Positions 1-8,943 of a stretch of DNA of 64,000 nt are shown piece by piece. The DNA lies in the NCBI RefSeq assembly GCF_024331145.1, contig NZ_JANDJO010000002.1, positions 1 through 64,000 of the forward strand, in the 5' to 3' direction. The notes beneath the pieces were generated by a model. It was not told where the DNA came from. It saw only the letters and a list, made by a program, of their open reading frames with translations, and ran no database searches. A program made the position numbers and the translations under genes. Origin of the DNA: Shimia sp. CNT1-13L.2 (lineage in GTDB: Bacteria > Pseudomonadota > Alphaproteobacteria > Rhodobacterales > Rhodobacteraceae). Position 1 is the stretch's first letter, and each line of letters opens with the position of its first letter.

Positions 1-470
1 GCCGTAGGTGCCGACATAGACGCCGGGGTTGGCGACGGAGAGGCTGTCGCCGGCGTCCGGATCGCTGTCGTTGGTCAGGACGTTGCCGGTGGCTGCGACA
101 CCGTCATCGGTGGCGTTGTCGCTGTCGGCGGTGACCACGGGGGCGTCGTTCTGGCCGGTGATGTTGAGGGTGAGGGTTGTGGGCACGGTGGCTGTGCCGT
201 CGGTGACCTGCACGGCGAAGACGTCGGTGTCGGAGAAGCCGTCGTCGATGCTCTCGTCTGTGACCGTGTAGCTGTAGCTGCCGTCAGCGTTGAGGGTGAG
301 GGTGCCATAGGTGCCGACATAGACGCCGGGGTTGGCGACGGAGAGGCTGTCGCCGGCATCCGGATCGCTGTCGTTGGTCAGGACGTTGCCGGTTGCTGCG
401 ACACCATCGTCAGTGGCGCTGTCGCTGTCGGCGGTGACGATTGGCGGGGTGTTGCCGCCGCCGGGGCCGA
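1..470 (-). repeat. Tandem 303-bp VCBS coding repeats
   Basis: Bases 1-135 and 304-438 are almost identical with an offset of exactly 303 bp (101 codons), differing at only a handful of positions. Each unit encodes a VCBS-type domain containing VTADSDxATDDGVAATGNV and SDPDAGDSLSVANPGVYV. The second unit is cut by the window edge, so copy number is unknown. The near-identity at DNA level points to recent duplication or gene conversion. Confidence 0.85.
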
Positions 471-1596
471 CGCCGGTTACGGTGATGGTGACGGTGGCCT
501 GGTCGGTGTCGCCATTGGCGTCTTCGATTTCATAGGTGAAGCTGACCTGACGGGTTTCCCCGGCGGCGAGATCGTTGAAATCCCCCGCGGGATCAAAGCT
601 GAAGCTGCCGTCAGGTGCGCCGACGGACCCCGCGTTGAAGACAAGGATGCCTTCTGCGGTGGTCGAGATCAGGCGGACTTCCTTGACGAGGTCGGGGGCT
701 GTGTCGTTGTCGAGGACCGAGTAGAAGGTGGTCGCTACGGCGTCTTCCGTGATGGTTTCGGCATCGTCGTTTGCGATGGCCGGTGCGTCGGCGGGGTCGA
801 GTTCCACGCCATCCACGAAGACCTTGAGGTTTTCGAAGGCCCGGACCTGGAGGTCGAAGGCGGTGAAGCTGAATTTGCGGTAGGTGGTCTCGCCGTTGGA
901 ACGGGTGTTGTCGGCCACGAATTGCAGGAAGGCCGCGATGTCGGCCTGAACGTCGGCGCGGAACCATTCTTCGGAGGTCAGGTCGAGGGTCAGGGTGTCG
1001 ATGCCGCTTCCGCCGACATAGCGGTCACGGGCTCCGGCGTTTTCAGTGACGTTATGGAAGACTTCGTCATCTCCGCCGCCTGCGAAGAGGAAGTCGTTCC
1101 CGGCACCACCGTCGAGGTAGTCGTTGAAGCTGATCGCGGCGCCCGATCCGGTGCCTGATCCGCTGCCGCTTCCCGAACCCCGACGACACCGGCCGGACCC
1201 GCTGCCGCGCCCGCGGCCTGAACCCGAGCCGCGCCCACGATGTCCGCTGCCAGAGCCGGCGTGATGCCAGAGGCGATGCAGGGAGAGGCCACGTCCGGAG
1301 ACGCTGTCGCCAAAGATGACGTCGTTGCCGTCGCCGCCGAGGATGGTGTCTTCGCCCGTGCCGCCAAACAGCCAGTCGTTGTCGGCACCGCCGTCGATGA
1401 AATCGTTGCCATTGCCACCAAGGATGAGGTCGCGTCCATTGCCGCCGAACAGCTGGTCATTGCCATTGCCGCCGTCGATCAGGTCGTTGCCGTCCATTCC
1501 GTTAAGTGTGTCATCGCCGTTTCGCCCCTTGATCCTGTCACCGCGTGACGTGCCGGTGTATTGATCCGCTGAATTCGAGCCCTTGAAACGTGCCAT
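1..1596 (-). CDS. RTX / VCBS-repeat surface or secreted protein, 5' part only
   Basis: The reading frame is open from an ATG at 1596 to the left edge, 532 codons without a stop, so the C-terminus is missing. The start has a GGGAGGG Shine-Dalgarno about 8 nt upstream. In order it shows: RTX nonapeptide repeats (GGNGND type) at about residues 20-100; a His-containing then Gly/Ser/Arg-rich low-complexity linker at about 105-155; a further RTX copy (GGAGNDFL); a mixed domain; and VCBS/cadherin-like repeats from about residue 375, with DSDPDAGDSLSV motifs. Calcium-binding repeats of this type are known from type I secreted proteins. The position of RTX repeats at the N-terminus is less usual than at the C-terminus. 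An adhesin or surface-layer role is inference. Confidence 0.85.
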   Translation of the reverse strand, partial: MARFKGSNSADQYTGTSRGDRIKGRNGDDTLNGMDGNDLIDGGNGNDQLFGGNGRDLILGGNGNDFIDGGADNDWLFGGTGEDTILGGDGNDVIFGDSVSGRGLSLHRLWHHAGSGSGHRGRGSGSGRGRGSGSGRCRRGSGSGSGSGTGSGAAISFNDYLDGGAGNDFLFAGGGDDEVFHNVTENAGARDRYVGGSGIDTLTLDLTSEEWFRADVQADIAAFLQFVADNTRSNGETTYRKFSFTAFDLQVRAFENLKVFVDGVELDPADAPAIANDDAETITEDAVATTFYSVLDNDTAPDLVKEVRLISTTAEGILVFNAGSVGAPDGSFSFDPAGDFNDLAAGETRQVSFTYEIEDANGDTDQATVTITVTGVGPGGGNTPPIVTADSDSATDDGVAATGNVLTNDSDPDAGDSLSVANPGVYVGTYGTLTLNADGSYSYTVTDESIDDGFSDTDVFAVQVTDGTATVPTTLTLNITGQNDAPVVTADSDNATDDGVAATGNVLTNDSDPDAGDSLSVANPGVYVGTYG

Positions 1597-1883
1597 GACT
1601 TAATCCCTCCCGAAAGCAATTGCCCTGGAACTCGTTAACAAAGACGGTAATTTTCACTGGTATTGGACCGGTCAATTTCACGCCTTTCGGCCCCTTTGAG
1701 TCAAGTAAAGGGTCCGTGTCGGACCTATCGTCCGGATTCTGAACGCGATTTCAGGTGGTTATCTCTTGGATTTCCGTTGCGTAAAGGGAATCACCCGCGA
1801 AACCATCCCGAAAACCGGGAAACAGTTGCGCGCCAAGCCCGAAATTGTTGCCCCGAGCGAGACAGGGCGGGACGGGTGCGCCT
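1597..1883. promoter_or_regulatory. Upstream region of the RTX/VCBS gene with two palindromes
   Basis: This 287-bp stretch holds no credible gene. It contains a near-perfect palindrome at 1662-1676 (ATTGGACCGGTCAAT) and a perfect 6-bp inverted repeat with a 3-nt loop at 1711-1725 (GGTCCG-TGT-CGGACC). Both lie 65-130 nt upstream of the minus-strand start at 1596. A TTGACC element on the minus strand overlaps the first palindrome and could be a -35 box. Operator function is inference. Confidence 0.35.
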
Positions 1884-2888
1884 CTATTTTCGCAGGCTGT
1901 TGGGAGAGGTGCCGTAGACATCGCGGAAGGCCTTGGACATGGCCGAGGTGCCCGAGAAACCGCAGGCAATGGCGATGTCGAGAAGGGACATGCGGGTTTC
2001 CACGATAAGGGAGCGGGCACGCTTCAGGCGGATGCGCTTGTAGGTCTTGGCTGGAGAGCTGTTGAGCTGGATCTTGAAGAGGCGTTCAAGCTGGCGGGCG
2101 GAGACGCCGATGGCACGGGTCAGTTCGCCGATCGAGAGGGGCTCTTCGATGGTGTCTTCCATCAGTTGCAGCGCCTTTTGCAGCGGGCCTTCGAGGAAGG
2201 TGTTGCCCTGCGCCTTGCCCTTGGGCTGGTCGCGGTAGAAGCTGCGGGCGCTGTCGACGATCAGCAGGCTGGCGAGTTCGGCGCGTTCCTGCGGATTGAG
2301 GAGTTCCGCGACAAGGTGGAAGATGGTTTCCATCGCGTATCCCCGCCCGGCGCTGGTGATGATGCCATTGCCGTATTCGGCGAGGTGGGTGGACAGGTTG
2401 GAGTAGTCTCCGATCTCGTTCAGGATCGGGATGTCGCGCCAGTGGGTCGTGGTGGGGTGCGAGACTTTCTTGTTGGATTTGATGTACTCGGTTGCGGCGT
2501 CCGAGAACAGCACGACGGGGTGCTGTTTCTGCTGCATGGCGCGTACGCGTTTGATCCAAGTGGTGCTAGAACAGTCGCGCCCGCCGAGAACAATCAGGCA
2601 GTCCCTCATGTAGTCGCCATCAAAGGCGGGCTCGGCCCGGACCATGAGGTTTCCGTTTGCGACTAGGCCCGGGGTGTCGGAGGAAAAGCTCCATTCGACT
2701 TTGAAACGGGTCTGAATGTCGTTCAGGACCTCGAGCACCGCAGTGGTGGAGGACAGTTCGAGCTGCGAGAACTGGGGCTGTACGAAAATCTCGACATTGA
2801 GGCAGGGGTGGGGTGCCGTGGGTTCGTTTCTGGACGAATCCGAGTTTGGTGGCGAGACGCGCTTCGCGAACTGTTCAAAGAAGGTCAT
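1884..2888 (-). CDS. GlxA-type AraC-family transcriptional regulator
   Basis: 334 residues. The N-terminal half has the DJ-1/PfpI-like (GATase1-like) fold seen in GlxA regulators, including the segment DCLIVLGGRDC. The C-terminal ~100 residues are a double helix-turn-helix AraC domain (IGVSARQLERLFKIQLNSSP and LDIAIACGFSGTSAMSKAFR). This family includes the Pseudomonas choline, carnitine and betaine regulators GbdR and CdhR, but no ligand can be assigned here. It sits alone between the RTX gene and a serine hydrolase, all on the minus strand. Its target is unknown. Confidence 0.85.
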   Translation of the reverse strand: MTFFEQFAKRVSPPNSDSSRNEPTAPHPCLNVEIFVQPQFSQLELSSTTAVLEVLNDIQTRFKVEWSFSSDTPGLVANGNLMVRAEPAFDGDYMRDCLIVLGGRDCSSTTWIKRVRAMQQKQHPVVLFSDAATEYIKSNKKVSHPTTTHWRDIPILNEIGDYSNLSTHLAEYGNGIITSAGRGYAMETIFHLVAELLNPQERAELASLLIVDSARSFYRDQPKGKAQGNTFLEGPLQKALQLMEDTIEEPLSIGELTRAIGVSARQLERLFKIQLNSSPAKTYKRIRLKRARSLIVETRMSLLDIAIACGFSGTSAMSKAFRDVYGTSPNSLRK

Positions 2889-2966
2889 GCAAGGGGATGT
2901 AGCAAGAAGTGCCGCCGGGTCCTAGGGGCAGCGCGCAAAAATCCGGCAACATCGGGGTGTTGGCGG

Positions 2967-4304
2967 TTAGTCAGGTAGGGCGGCGATCAGGGCCTTTGCC
3001 AGGGGCAGGGCGGAGTAGCCGAGTTTGGAGGGGGTCAGGCCAAGGCGCACGACGACCATGTCGTGCGAGGGGAAGATGCCGATGGATTGCCCGTCGTGTC
3101 CCAAGAGCCAGACCGCATCTTCGAACGGGGGGCGATCGCCGGGGGCTTCGCGCCAGAGGTGGCCCTTGGTGTAGAGGCCATCGGAGGCGGCAACCGGTTC
3201 GAACATCCAGTCCACGAAGCCTTCGGGCAGGAGTTGTGCGCCGTTCCAGTTGCCCCCTTGCAGCAGGAACTGGCCGTAGCGGGCCCAGTCGCGGGCGGTG
3301 GCGTACATGTAGCTTGAGCCGACGAAGGTGTCTTTTGCATCGGTTTCCATGACCGCCGATGTCATGCCGAGCGGGGCAAAGAGGGCGGTCTGCGGATAGG
3401 CGAGGCTGTTGTCGCCGACCCTGTCCTGCCAGACGCGGGACAACATGGTCGAGGTGCCGGACGAATAGTTGAAAGTGGTGTTGGGGGCGGCCTCGGCAGG
3501 GTTTTGGGCGGCAAAACCTGTCATGTCGTCGTGCAGATAAAGCATTCGGGTGACATCGGAGAGGTTGCCATAGCTTTCGTTCCACGCGAGGCCGCTGGCC
3601 ATGGCGAGCATGTCGGCGACGGTGATGTCGGCGCGGCTGTCGCCTGCCCAGTTCGCATAGGTGGCGCTGGGTTTGTCGGTGAGGGCCATGTCGCCGGAGT
3701 GGACAAGGGTGCCGATCAGGCCCGCCGTGACGGTTTTGGTCATCGACCAGCCAAGCAGGGGTGAGGCGGCATCAAACCCTTCGGCGTAGGTCTCGCCAAG
3801 GATACGGCCGTTCTTGACCACGACAACGGCACGGTGGCCCGGACCAAGGAGGGCGGGATCGGCAAGGATGCTCGTGATTTCAGGGTGTTGCGAGGGGGGG
3901 ACCTCGTTGCCTTCGGGCCAGGGGGCTTCTGGCAGAGGGGAGAGGGCGGGAAGGGTGGTTTCGCTCAGGTCGGCGCTGTGGATGTTGGTGCAGCCAAGGC
4001 CCGCGCGGTGTTGCGAGGTGGCCGGCGCGGCAAAGTGGAAGAGGCGGGTGTTGACGGTCTGGGCCTCCTGATCGACGTCGATCGAGACGTATTTCAGCAG
4101 GGGATGCCCGGGGGCCTGCACGTCGGCGGCCAGAACCTGATGCGGATCGCGGCCGGTGATGAAGGTGCTCGAGCAGACCATCTTGGCGGAGTAGTTGGTC
4201 ACTACTTTCAACAGATCGGGAGGCGAGACCCGGAGGTAGATGGCGCCAGCCAAAACCCCCAATAGAAGCGTACCAGCCGCGATTTTCAGACTCTTCCGCA
4301 ACAT
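2967..4304 (-). CDS. Beta-lactamase-family (class C type) serine hydrolase
   Basis: 445 residues from the ATG at 4304, preceded by GGGGGGA 7 nt upstream; an upstream in-frame ATG at 4358 lacks such a site and would precede the membrane segment. Residues 6-27 form one hydrophobic segment that would act as a signal anchor, so the enzyme is probably periplasmic. The nucleophile motif SxxK is visible as SMTK (S187, K190), with the second motif as YSSG near residue 289 and a late HDGQSIG segment in place of KTG. This pattern fits 6-aminohexanoate-dimer hydrolase or esterase-type members better than true beta-lactamases. Substrate unknown. Confidence 0.85.
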   Translation of the reverse strand: MLRKSLKIAAGTLLLGVLAGAIYLRVSPPDLLKVVTNYSAKMVCSSTFITGRDPHQVLAADVQAPGHPLLKYVSIDVDQEAQTVNTRLFHFAAPATSQHRAGLGCTNIHSADLSETTLPALSPLPEAPWPEGNEVPPSQHPEITSILADPALLGPGHRAVVVVKNGRILGETYAEGFDAASPLLGWSMTKTVTAGLIGTLVHSGDMALTDKPSATYANWAGDSRADITVADMLAMASGLAWNESYGNLSDVTRMLYLHDDMTGFAAQNPAEAAPNTTFNYSSGTSTMLSRVWQDRVGDNSLAYPQTALFAPLGMTSAVMETDAKDTFVGSSYMYATARDWARYGQFLLQGGNWNGAQLLPEGFVDWMFEPVAASDGLYTKGHLWREAPGDRPPFEDAVWLLGHDGQSIGIFPSHDMVVVRLGLTPSKLGYSALPLAKALIAALPD

Positions 4305-4435
4305 CGTTTTCCCCCCGAAGGCCGCAAAACGGCCCCTTTGCGTGTTCCTCTTGGGCAAAGCTTTTCACCAAGTGGCGCGAATCTCTAGGGTGACGTGGCG
4401 TTGGCCACTTGGGGCGGTTTGATGTGTTTGGGAAA

Positions 4436-4512
4436 TGGCGACCCCGGAAGGACTCGAACCCTCAACCTGCCGATTAGAAGTCGGCTGCTCTATCCAGTTG
4501 AGCTACGGGGCC
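4436..4512 (-). tRNA. tRNA-Arg (anticodon TCT)
   Basis: The minus strand folds as a 77-nt tRNA with encoded CCA. The acceptor GGCCCCG pairs with CGGGGTC (one G-U), followed by discriminator G and CCA. The anticodon stem GCCGA/TCGGC closes the loop CTTCTAA, giving anticodon TCT, which reads AGA. The T loop is TTCGAGT. It lies between the serine hydrolase (minus) and the MocR regulator (plus). Confidence 0.95.
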
Positions 4513-4696
4513 GCGACGGGCCTTGGGCCGGTCTTGGTGGTGACAGTTCATAGAGGCGAACGGGGATGATTTCAAAGCGATAATTTCGTTGTGGCAGACT
4601 TATCTGGCCAGCTGCCGGAATGGCGGGGGATGGTGCGGCTTGTCTTGGCTTTGGTCTCGTCATAGCGTGCGGGATGGATGTAAATGAGCAGACCAG

Positions 4697-6106
4697 ATGA
4701 CACAGACTGCCTGGCTTGGGTTTTCGATTGATCGCAACAGCGGCACGCCGGTGTTCGAACAGATCTGCGCGGCGATCCGGGACGGGGCCATTACAGGCGG
4801 GCTGGAGGCGGGGCGCAAGCTGCCTGCGACGCGGGTGTTTGCAACCGAGATCGGGGTGTCGCGGTCGACGGTGGTGACGGCTTACGAACAATTGGTGGCC
4901 GAAGGCTATCTCGAGGCGGTGCGCGGGTCGGGCTACCGGATTTGCGCGATGGGCGAGGTGGAGTTGTCGCGCAAGGTGGACCCGGTGCGCCCCGAGGCAG
5001 ACCTTGCGCCGCGGGGATTTCCTTTGCCGTTCGAGGCAGGCCATCCCGATATGCAGCTTTTCCCCCATCGCCAGTGGGCCAAGGCGGTGGCGCGGGTGTG
5101 CCGTGTGGCACCGCAGTCGATGCTGGTTGGCGGGAGTCATCTTGGCAATCCTGACCTGCGCAAGGCGATTGCCGGACATGTGGCCGAGTGGCGGGGGATT
5201 GATGCCTCGCCCAACCAGGTGATTGTCACCGCCGGATCGACAGATGGGCTTGAGGTCTGCCTGCGGACCCTGATGGGGGCTGGGGGGACGGTGGCGCTGG
5301 AGAACCCCGGTTACATGCCCTTGCGCCGGTTTGTCGAGGCGCAGGGGATGCAGGCCGCGTACATGGGGATTGATGGCAGTGGCGCAGAGGTTCCCGGCGA
5401 CGACTGCGGGGCGCGGTTGGCGATCCTGACGCCCTCGCACCAATATCCGCTGGGCGGTGCGATGTCACCCAACCGGCGGATGGAATTCATTCGCTGGGCC
5501 GAGCGGGGCGATGCCTGGCTGATCGAGGATGATTACGACAGTGAGTTCCGCTATGCGGGGCGGCCGATTCCGGCGTTGGCGGGGTTCGATCATCTGAATC
5601 GGACGATCTATGTGGGCAGCTTTTCCAAGATATTCTCGAACACCCTGCGACTGGGGTATCTTGTCCTGCCCGAGAGTTTGGTCACGCCGGTGGCGGATAC
5701 CATCCGCAGGTTCGGGGCCAAGGCGAGTTTCATGCCGCAGCAGGCATTGGCGGAGTTCATCGACAAGGGTGAGTTCTATCGGCATTTGCGGCGGATGCGG
5801 CGGGTCTATGCAGAGCGGCGCAAGGTCCTTTTGGCGCGGCTGGCAGGGTGGCGGGACTTTGGATCTTGTGTTGATCATCTGGCCGGGATGCAGCTTGTGT
5901 TTCATCTGCGCGAGGGGATTGCGGATCGCGAGGTGGAAGCGCTGGCTGAAAGGAAAGGCGTTATCGCGCGGGCCCTGTCACGCTATGCGGTTGCGGGGCG
6001 GGGGTACAATGGCCTGATGCTTGGCTTCTGCGCTTACGGTGAAGACGAAATGGACAAGGCACTGGATGTGCTTGAAGACTGTCTGCATCAGGTGGCGGCT
6101 GGCTAG
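4697..6106 (+). CDS. MocR/PdxR-like PLP-dependent transcriptional regulator
   Basis: 469 residues with an N-terminal GntR-type winged helix (about 15-80, with LPATRVFATEIGVSRSTVVT) fused to a fold-type I aminotransferase domain (about 110-465). The PLP lysine lies in GSFSKIFSNTLRLGY near residue 308, and NPGYMPLRR and DDYDSEFRY are typical of the family. MocR proteins sense PLP or an amino acid derivative and regulate PLP synthesis, GABA or taurine use, among others; the target here is not shown. It converges on the LysR gene with a 4-bp overlap. Confidence 0.9.
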   Translation: MTQTAWLGFSIDRNSGTPVFEQICAAIRDGAITGGLEAGRKLPATRVFATEIGVSRSTVVTAYEQLVAEGYLEAVRGSGYRICAMGEVELSRKVDPVRPEADLAPRGFPLPFEAGHPDMQLFPHRQWAKAVARVCRVAPQSMLVGGSHLGNPDLRKAIAGHVAEWRGIDASPNQVIVTAGSTDGLEVCLRTLMGAGGTVALENPGYMPLRRFVEAQGMQAAYMGIDGSGAEVPGDDCGARLAILTPSHQYPLGGAMSPNRRMEFIRWAERGDAWLIEDDYDSEFRYAGRPIPALAGFDHLNRTIYVGSFSKIFSNTLRLGYLVLPESLVTPVADTIRRFGAKASFMPQQALAEFIDKGEFYRHLRRMRRVYAERRKVLLARLAGWRDFGSCVDHLAGMQLVFHLREGIADREVEALAERKGVIARALSRYAVAGRGYNGLMLGFCAYGEDEMDKALDVLEDCLHQVAAG

Positions 6107-7011
6107 TCCTTCAGCCACTCTGGCGACTTGCCGATTTCGCGCAGCAGGAAATCCATGAAGACCCGGACCTTTGCCGAGAGCACGTTGGTTTTCGGGTAGA
6201 CGAGCCAAAGCACCGACTGATCATCGACGTGATAGTCGGGCAGGACGCGGGTCAGGGTGCCGGATTTCAGCTCCCGGTGAACACTCCAGATCGAGTTGAT
6301 GGAGATGCCCGCCCCGGCGATGGTGGCGTGTTTCTGGCTCAGGCCGTCGTCGAGCATCAATTGGCAGGATGCGGTGCGGGGATCGAACAGGCCGGTATCG
6401 CCCGCGGCATTCTTGAGCGGGCGGGTGGCGTTGCGGCGAAAGCTGATGAGGGTGTGTTCGGACAGGTCAGCCGGGGTTTGAGGAATGCCCTTTTCGGCAA
6501 GGTAGGACGGGGCGGCACAGAGGATGCGCATGTCATCGGCCAGCTTGCGCCCCTTGAGGCTGGTGTCTTCCAGCGCGCCGCTGCGCAGGGCGAGATCAAA
6601 GCTGCCTTCGATGAGGTCGAACTGGGTGTCGGACAGGCGCAGGTCGAGTTTGACGCCGGGATGCTGGCGCAGAAATTCCGGCAGGCGGGGGGCGATGTAT
6701 TGCTGGGCGAAGGTGCTTGAGGCGGTGAAACGCAGGGTGCCGGTGGCGGTGCCGCTGCCAAGGCCAAGCGCGGCGCGACCGGCGTCTTCCTGCGCCAGCA
6801 TTTCGCGCGCATAGGGCAGGAACTCGGCCCCTTCGAGCGACAGGGACACCTTGCGGGTGGAGCGATGCAGGAGGTCGGCCCCGAGGGATTTTTCCAGTTT
6901 GGCCAGACGCGCGCTGGCAACGGCGGGAACCATGCCCAACTCGCGCCCCGCTGCGCTGATGTTCAGCTTTTCGGCGGCCAGAACGAAGAGGCGGACGCTT
7001 TCGGTGTCCAT
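6103..7011 (-). CDS. LysR-family transcriptional regulator
   Basis: 302 residues. The N-terminal winged helix (residues 1-60, SAAGRELGMVPAVASARLAKLEKSLG) is followed by the periplasmic-binding-protein-like effector domain. The LHRSTRKVSLSLEG turn and the WLVYPKTNVLSAKVRVFMDF ending match the CrgA/AaeR-type subgroup, which often controls a divergent oxidoreductase. It starts 217 bp from the divergent SDR gene, which is the likely target. Its stop overlaps the end of the MocR gene on the other strand. Confidence 0.9.
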   Translation of the reverse strand: MDTESVRLFVLAAEKLNISAAGRELGMVPAVASARLAKLEKSLGADLLHRSTRKVSLSLEGAEFLPYAREMLAQEDAGRAALGLGSGTATGTLRFTASSTFAQQYIAPRLPEFLRQHPGVKLDLRLSDTQFDLIEGSFDLALRSGALEDTSLKGRKLADDMRILCAAPSYLAEKGIPQTPADLSEHTLISFRRNATRPLKNAAGDTGLFDPRTASCQLMLDDGLSQKHATIAGAGISINSIWSVHRELKSGTLTRVLPDYHVDDQSVLWLVYPKTNVLSAKVRVFMDFLLREIGKSPEWLKD

Positions 7012-7228
7012 GTCATTATATCCATTTTGCGAATTATGAAGTTGAAAATCTCCGGTTTATTTGGGTGGGGCAAGGGGTATTTTCAGGAAATCATGCAAAG
7101 CGCCGGAAAATGGAGCGCCTCGGTGGCGTGTTGTTCAATGCTGGTCGTGGCCCCTGCAACAGATGACCGGATGTTGGGCCATGCGTCGCATTCGAAGGCG
7201 CGGACGGAAGGATTTGGGAGAAAGACCG

Positions 7229-8011
7229 ATGCAGAAGACGATTTTGGTCACCGGGGCGACGGATGGCATTGGGCTGGAGACGGCCAAGGCGCTGGTCACG
7301 CTTGGGAATCGGGTTCTGGTGCATGGCCGTAGCGCGGAAAAGGTGGCGCGGGTGTCCGAGATGCTGGGTGGGGCGCCGGGCTATGTGGCGGACCTCTCCG
7401 ATCTCGGGGCCGTGGCGCGGCTGGCGGAAGAGGTGCTGGCGCAGCAAGACAGGCTGGATGTGGTGATCAACAACGCGGGCGTGTTCAAGACCTCTGAGGC
7501 GCGGACCAAGGACGGGCTGGATGTGCGGTTTGTCGTGAACACCCTCGCGCCTTACCTGCTGACGCAGAGGTTGCTGTCTGTTCTGGGGAAGGCGGGACGG
7601 GTGGTGAACCTGTCCTCGGCGGCACAGGCCCCGGTGGATCTGCGCGGGCTGCGGGGCGAGACGCCGCTTGCGGATATGGAGGCTTATGCGCAGAGCAAGC
7701 TGGCGATCACCATGTGGACGCAGGCGATGGCCGAGAAACATCCCGACGGGCCGGTTGTGGTTGCGGTGAACCCCGGTTCGCTTCTGGCCTCGAAGATGGT
7801 GAAAGACGGGTTCGGCGTGGCCGGAAACGACCTTGGGATCGGGGTGGATATTCTTGTGCGGGCCGCGACGGCGGCGGAGTTTGCCGACAGGAGCGGGGCC
7901 TATTTCGACAATGACAGCGGCAGGTTTGCCCTGCCGCAGGCAGATGCGCAGGATGCCGGCAAAGTCGCGGCGGTGGTCGCGGTGATCGAGGAACTGGTGG
8001 CGCGGGGCTAG
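7229..8011 (+). CDS. Short-chain dehydrogenase/reductase
   Basis: 260 residues from the ATG at 7229, which has GGGAG 8 nt upstream; longer in-frame starts would add a poorly conserved basic extension. The NAD(P) motif TGATDGIGLETA is at residues 8-19, followed by INNAGV, the catalytic serine in NLSSAAQAP, and YAQSK as the YxxxK motif. The family reduces or oxidises alcohols and ketones; the substrate cannot be read from the sequence. The divergent LysR gene is its probable regulator. Confidence 0.9.
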   Translation: MQKTILVTGATDGIGLETAKALVTLGNRVLVHGRSAEKVARVSEMLGGAPGYVADLSDLGAVARLAEEVLAQQDRLDVVINNAGVFKTSEARTKDGLDVRFVVNTLAPYLLTQRLLSVLGKAGRVVNLSSAAQAPVDLRGLRGETPLADMEAYAQSKLAITMWTQAMAEKHPDGPVVVAVNPGSLLASKMVKDGFGVAGNDLGIGVDILVRAATAAEFADRSGAYFDNDSGRFALPQADAQDAGKVAAVVAVIEELVARG

Positions 8012-8025
8012 GGATGCCCCACGTT

Positions 8026-8943
8026 TCACTGCGCCTTTGGGTGGGTGCGGTTGTAGACTTCCATCAACTGAGTGGTGTTGACGGCCGTATAGTTCTGGGT
8101 GGTGGCCAGCTTGGCATGGCCCAGAAGTTCCTGAATGGACCGCAGATCGCCGCCCGCCTCAAGCAGGTGGGTGGCAAAGCTGTGGCGCATGGCGTGGGGT
8201 GTCGCGGTGGAGGGCAGGCCCAACTGCATCCGGGTCTGTTGCATCACCTTGGCGACCTGCCTGCGGGACAGCGCCCTGCCGCGTACGCCGCGAAACAGCG
8301 GGCCATCCTCTGGCAGGGGATAGGGGCAGAGCGAGATATAGCGATCCACCGCCGTGCGGGCGGCGTCGATCACCGGTACAATCCGTTCCTTGCCGCCCTT
8401 GCCGAGGATGCGCAGAACGGGAGAGAGCGGCGCGTCTGATCCGATCAGGCCGAGGGCCTCGGATATCCGCAGGCCGCAGCCGTAGAGTAGGGTGATCACG
8501 GCCACGTCGCGCGCGCCGACCCAAGGCTCGGTGGATTGCAGGTCGACCGTGTCGATCACCGCCGCAGCGGCATCGGGGGCGAGCGGGCGGGGCAGTTTCT
8601 TTTCGAACTTCGGGCTGCGCATTGACAGGAGCGGGGTGGCGTCAAAGCCCTCGCGTTCGGAGAACCAGCGATAGAAGCTTTTCACCGCCGAGAGCTTGCG
8701 GGCGAGCGAGCGGGCGCTGACGCCGGAGCGGCGGGTTTGCGCCATCCATGCGCGCATGTCGGGGACGGAGACACGTTGCAGCGGGGCGAGGCCCTGGGCT
8801 TCGCCCTTGTGCAGGGTCAGGAAGGTGAGGAACTCGGCCACATCGTTGCGATAGGCGCTGAGGGTGTTTTCCGAGATGCCATCAAGGGCCGAGCGCAGGG
8901 TGAGCCACTCGGCCAGAACGTCGCGTGCCGCCGGTGAGATCAC
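8026..8943 (-). CDS. xerC: Tyrosine recombinase XerC
   Basis: 305 residues from a GTG at 8943 that overlaps the stop of the DUF484 gene (GTGA). It has the N-terminal SAM-like core-binding domain and a C-terminal catalytic domain with the tyrosine recombinase residues in order: Arg in GCGLRISEALG, Lys in GKGGKERIVPV, HxxR in HAMRHSFATH, the second His in LGHAKLATT, and the Tyr in TQNYTAV. XerC acts with XerD at dif to resolve chromosome dimers. The neighbouring DUF484 gene is the usual partner in Proteobacteria, which supports XerC over a phage integrase. Confidence 0.95.
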   Translation of the reverse strand: MISPAARDVLAEWLTLRSALDGISENTLSAYRNDVAEFLTFLTLHKGEAQGLAPLQRVSVPDMRAWMAQTRRSGVSARSLARKLSAVKSFYRWFSEREGFDATPLLSMRSPKFEKKLPRPLAPDAAAAVIDTVDLQSTEPWVGARDVAVITLLYGCGLRISEALGLIGSDAPLSPVLRILGKGGKERIVPVIDAARTAVDRYISLCPYPLPEDGPLFRGVRGRALSRRQVAKVMQQTRMQLGLPSTATPHAMRHSFATHLLEAGGDLRSIQELLGHAKLATTQNYTAVNTTQLMEVYNRTHPKAQ

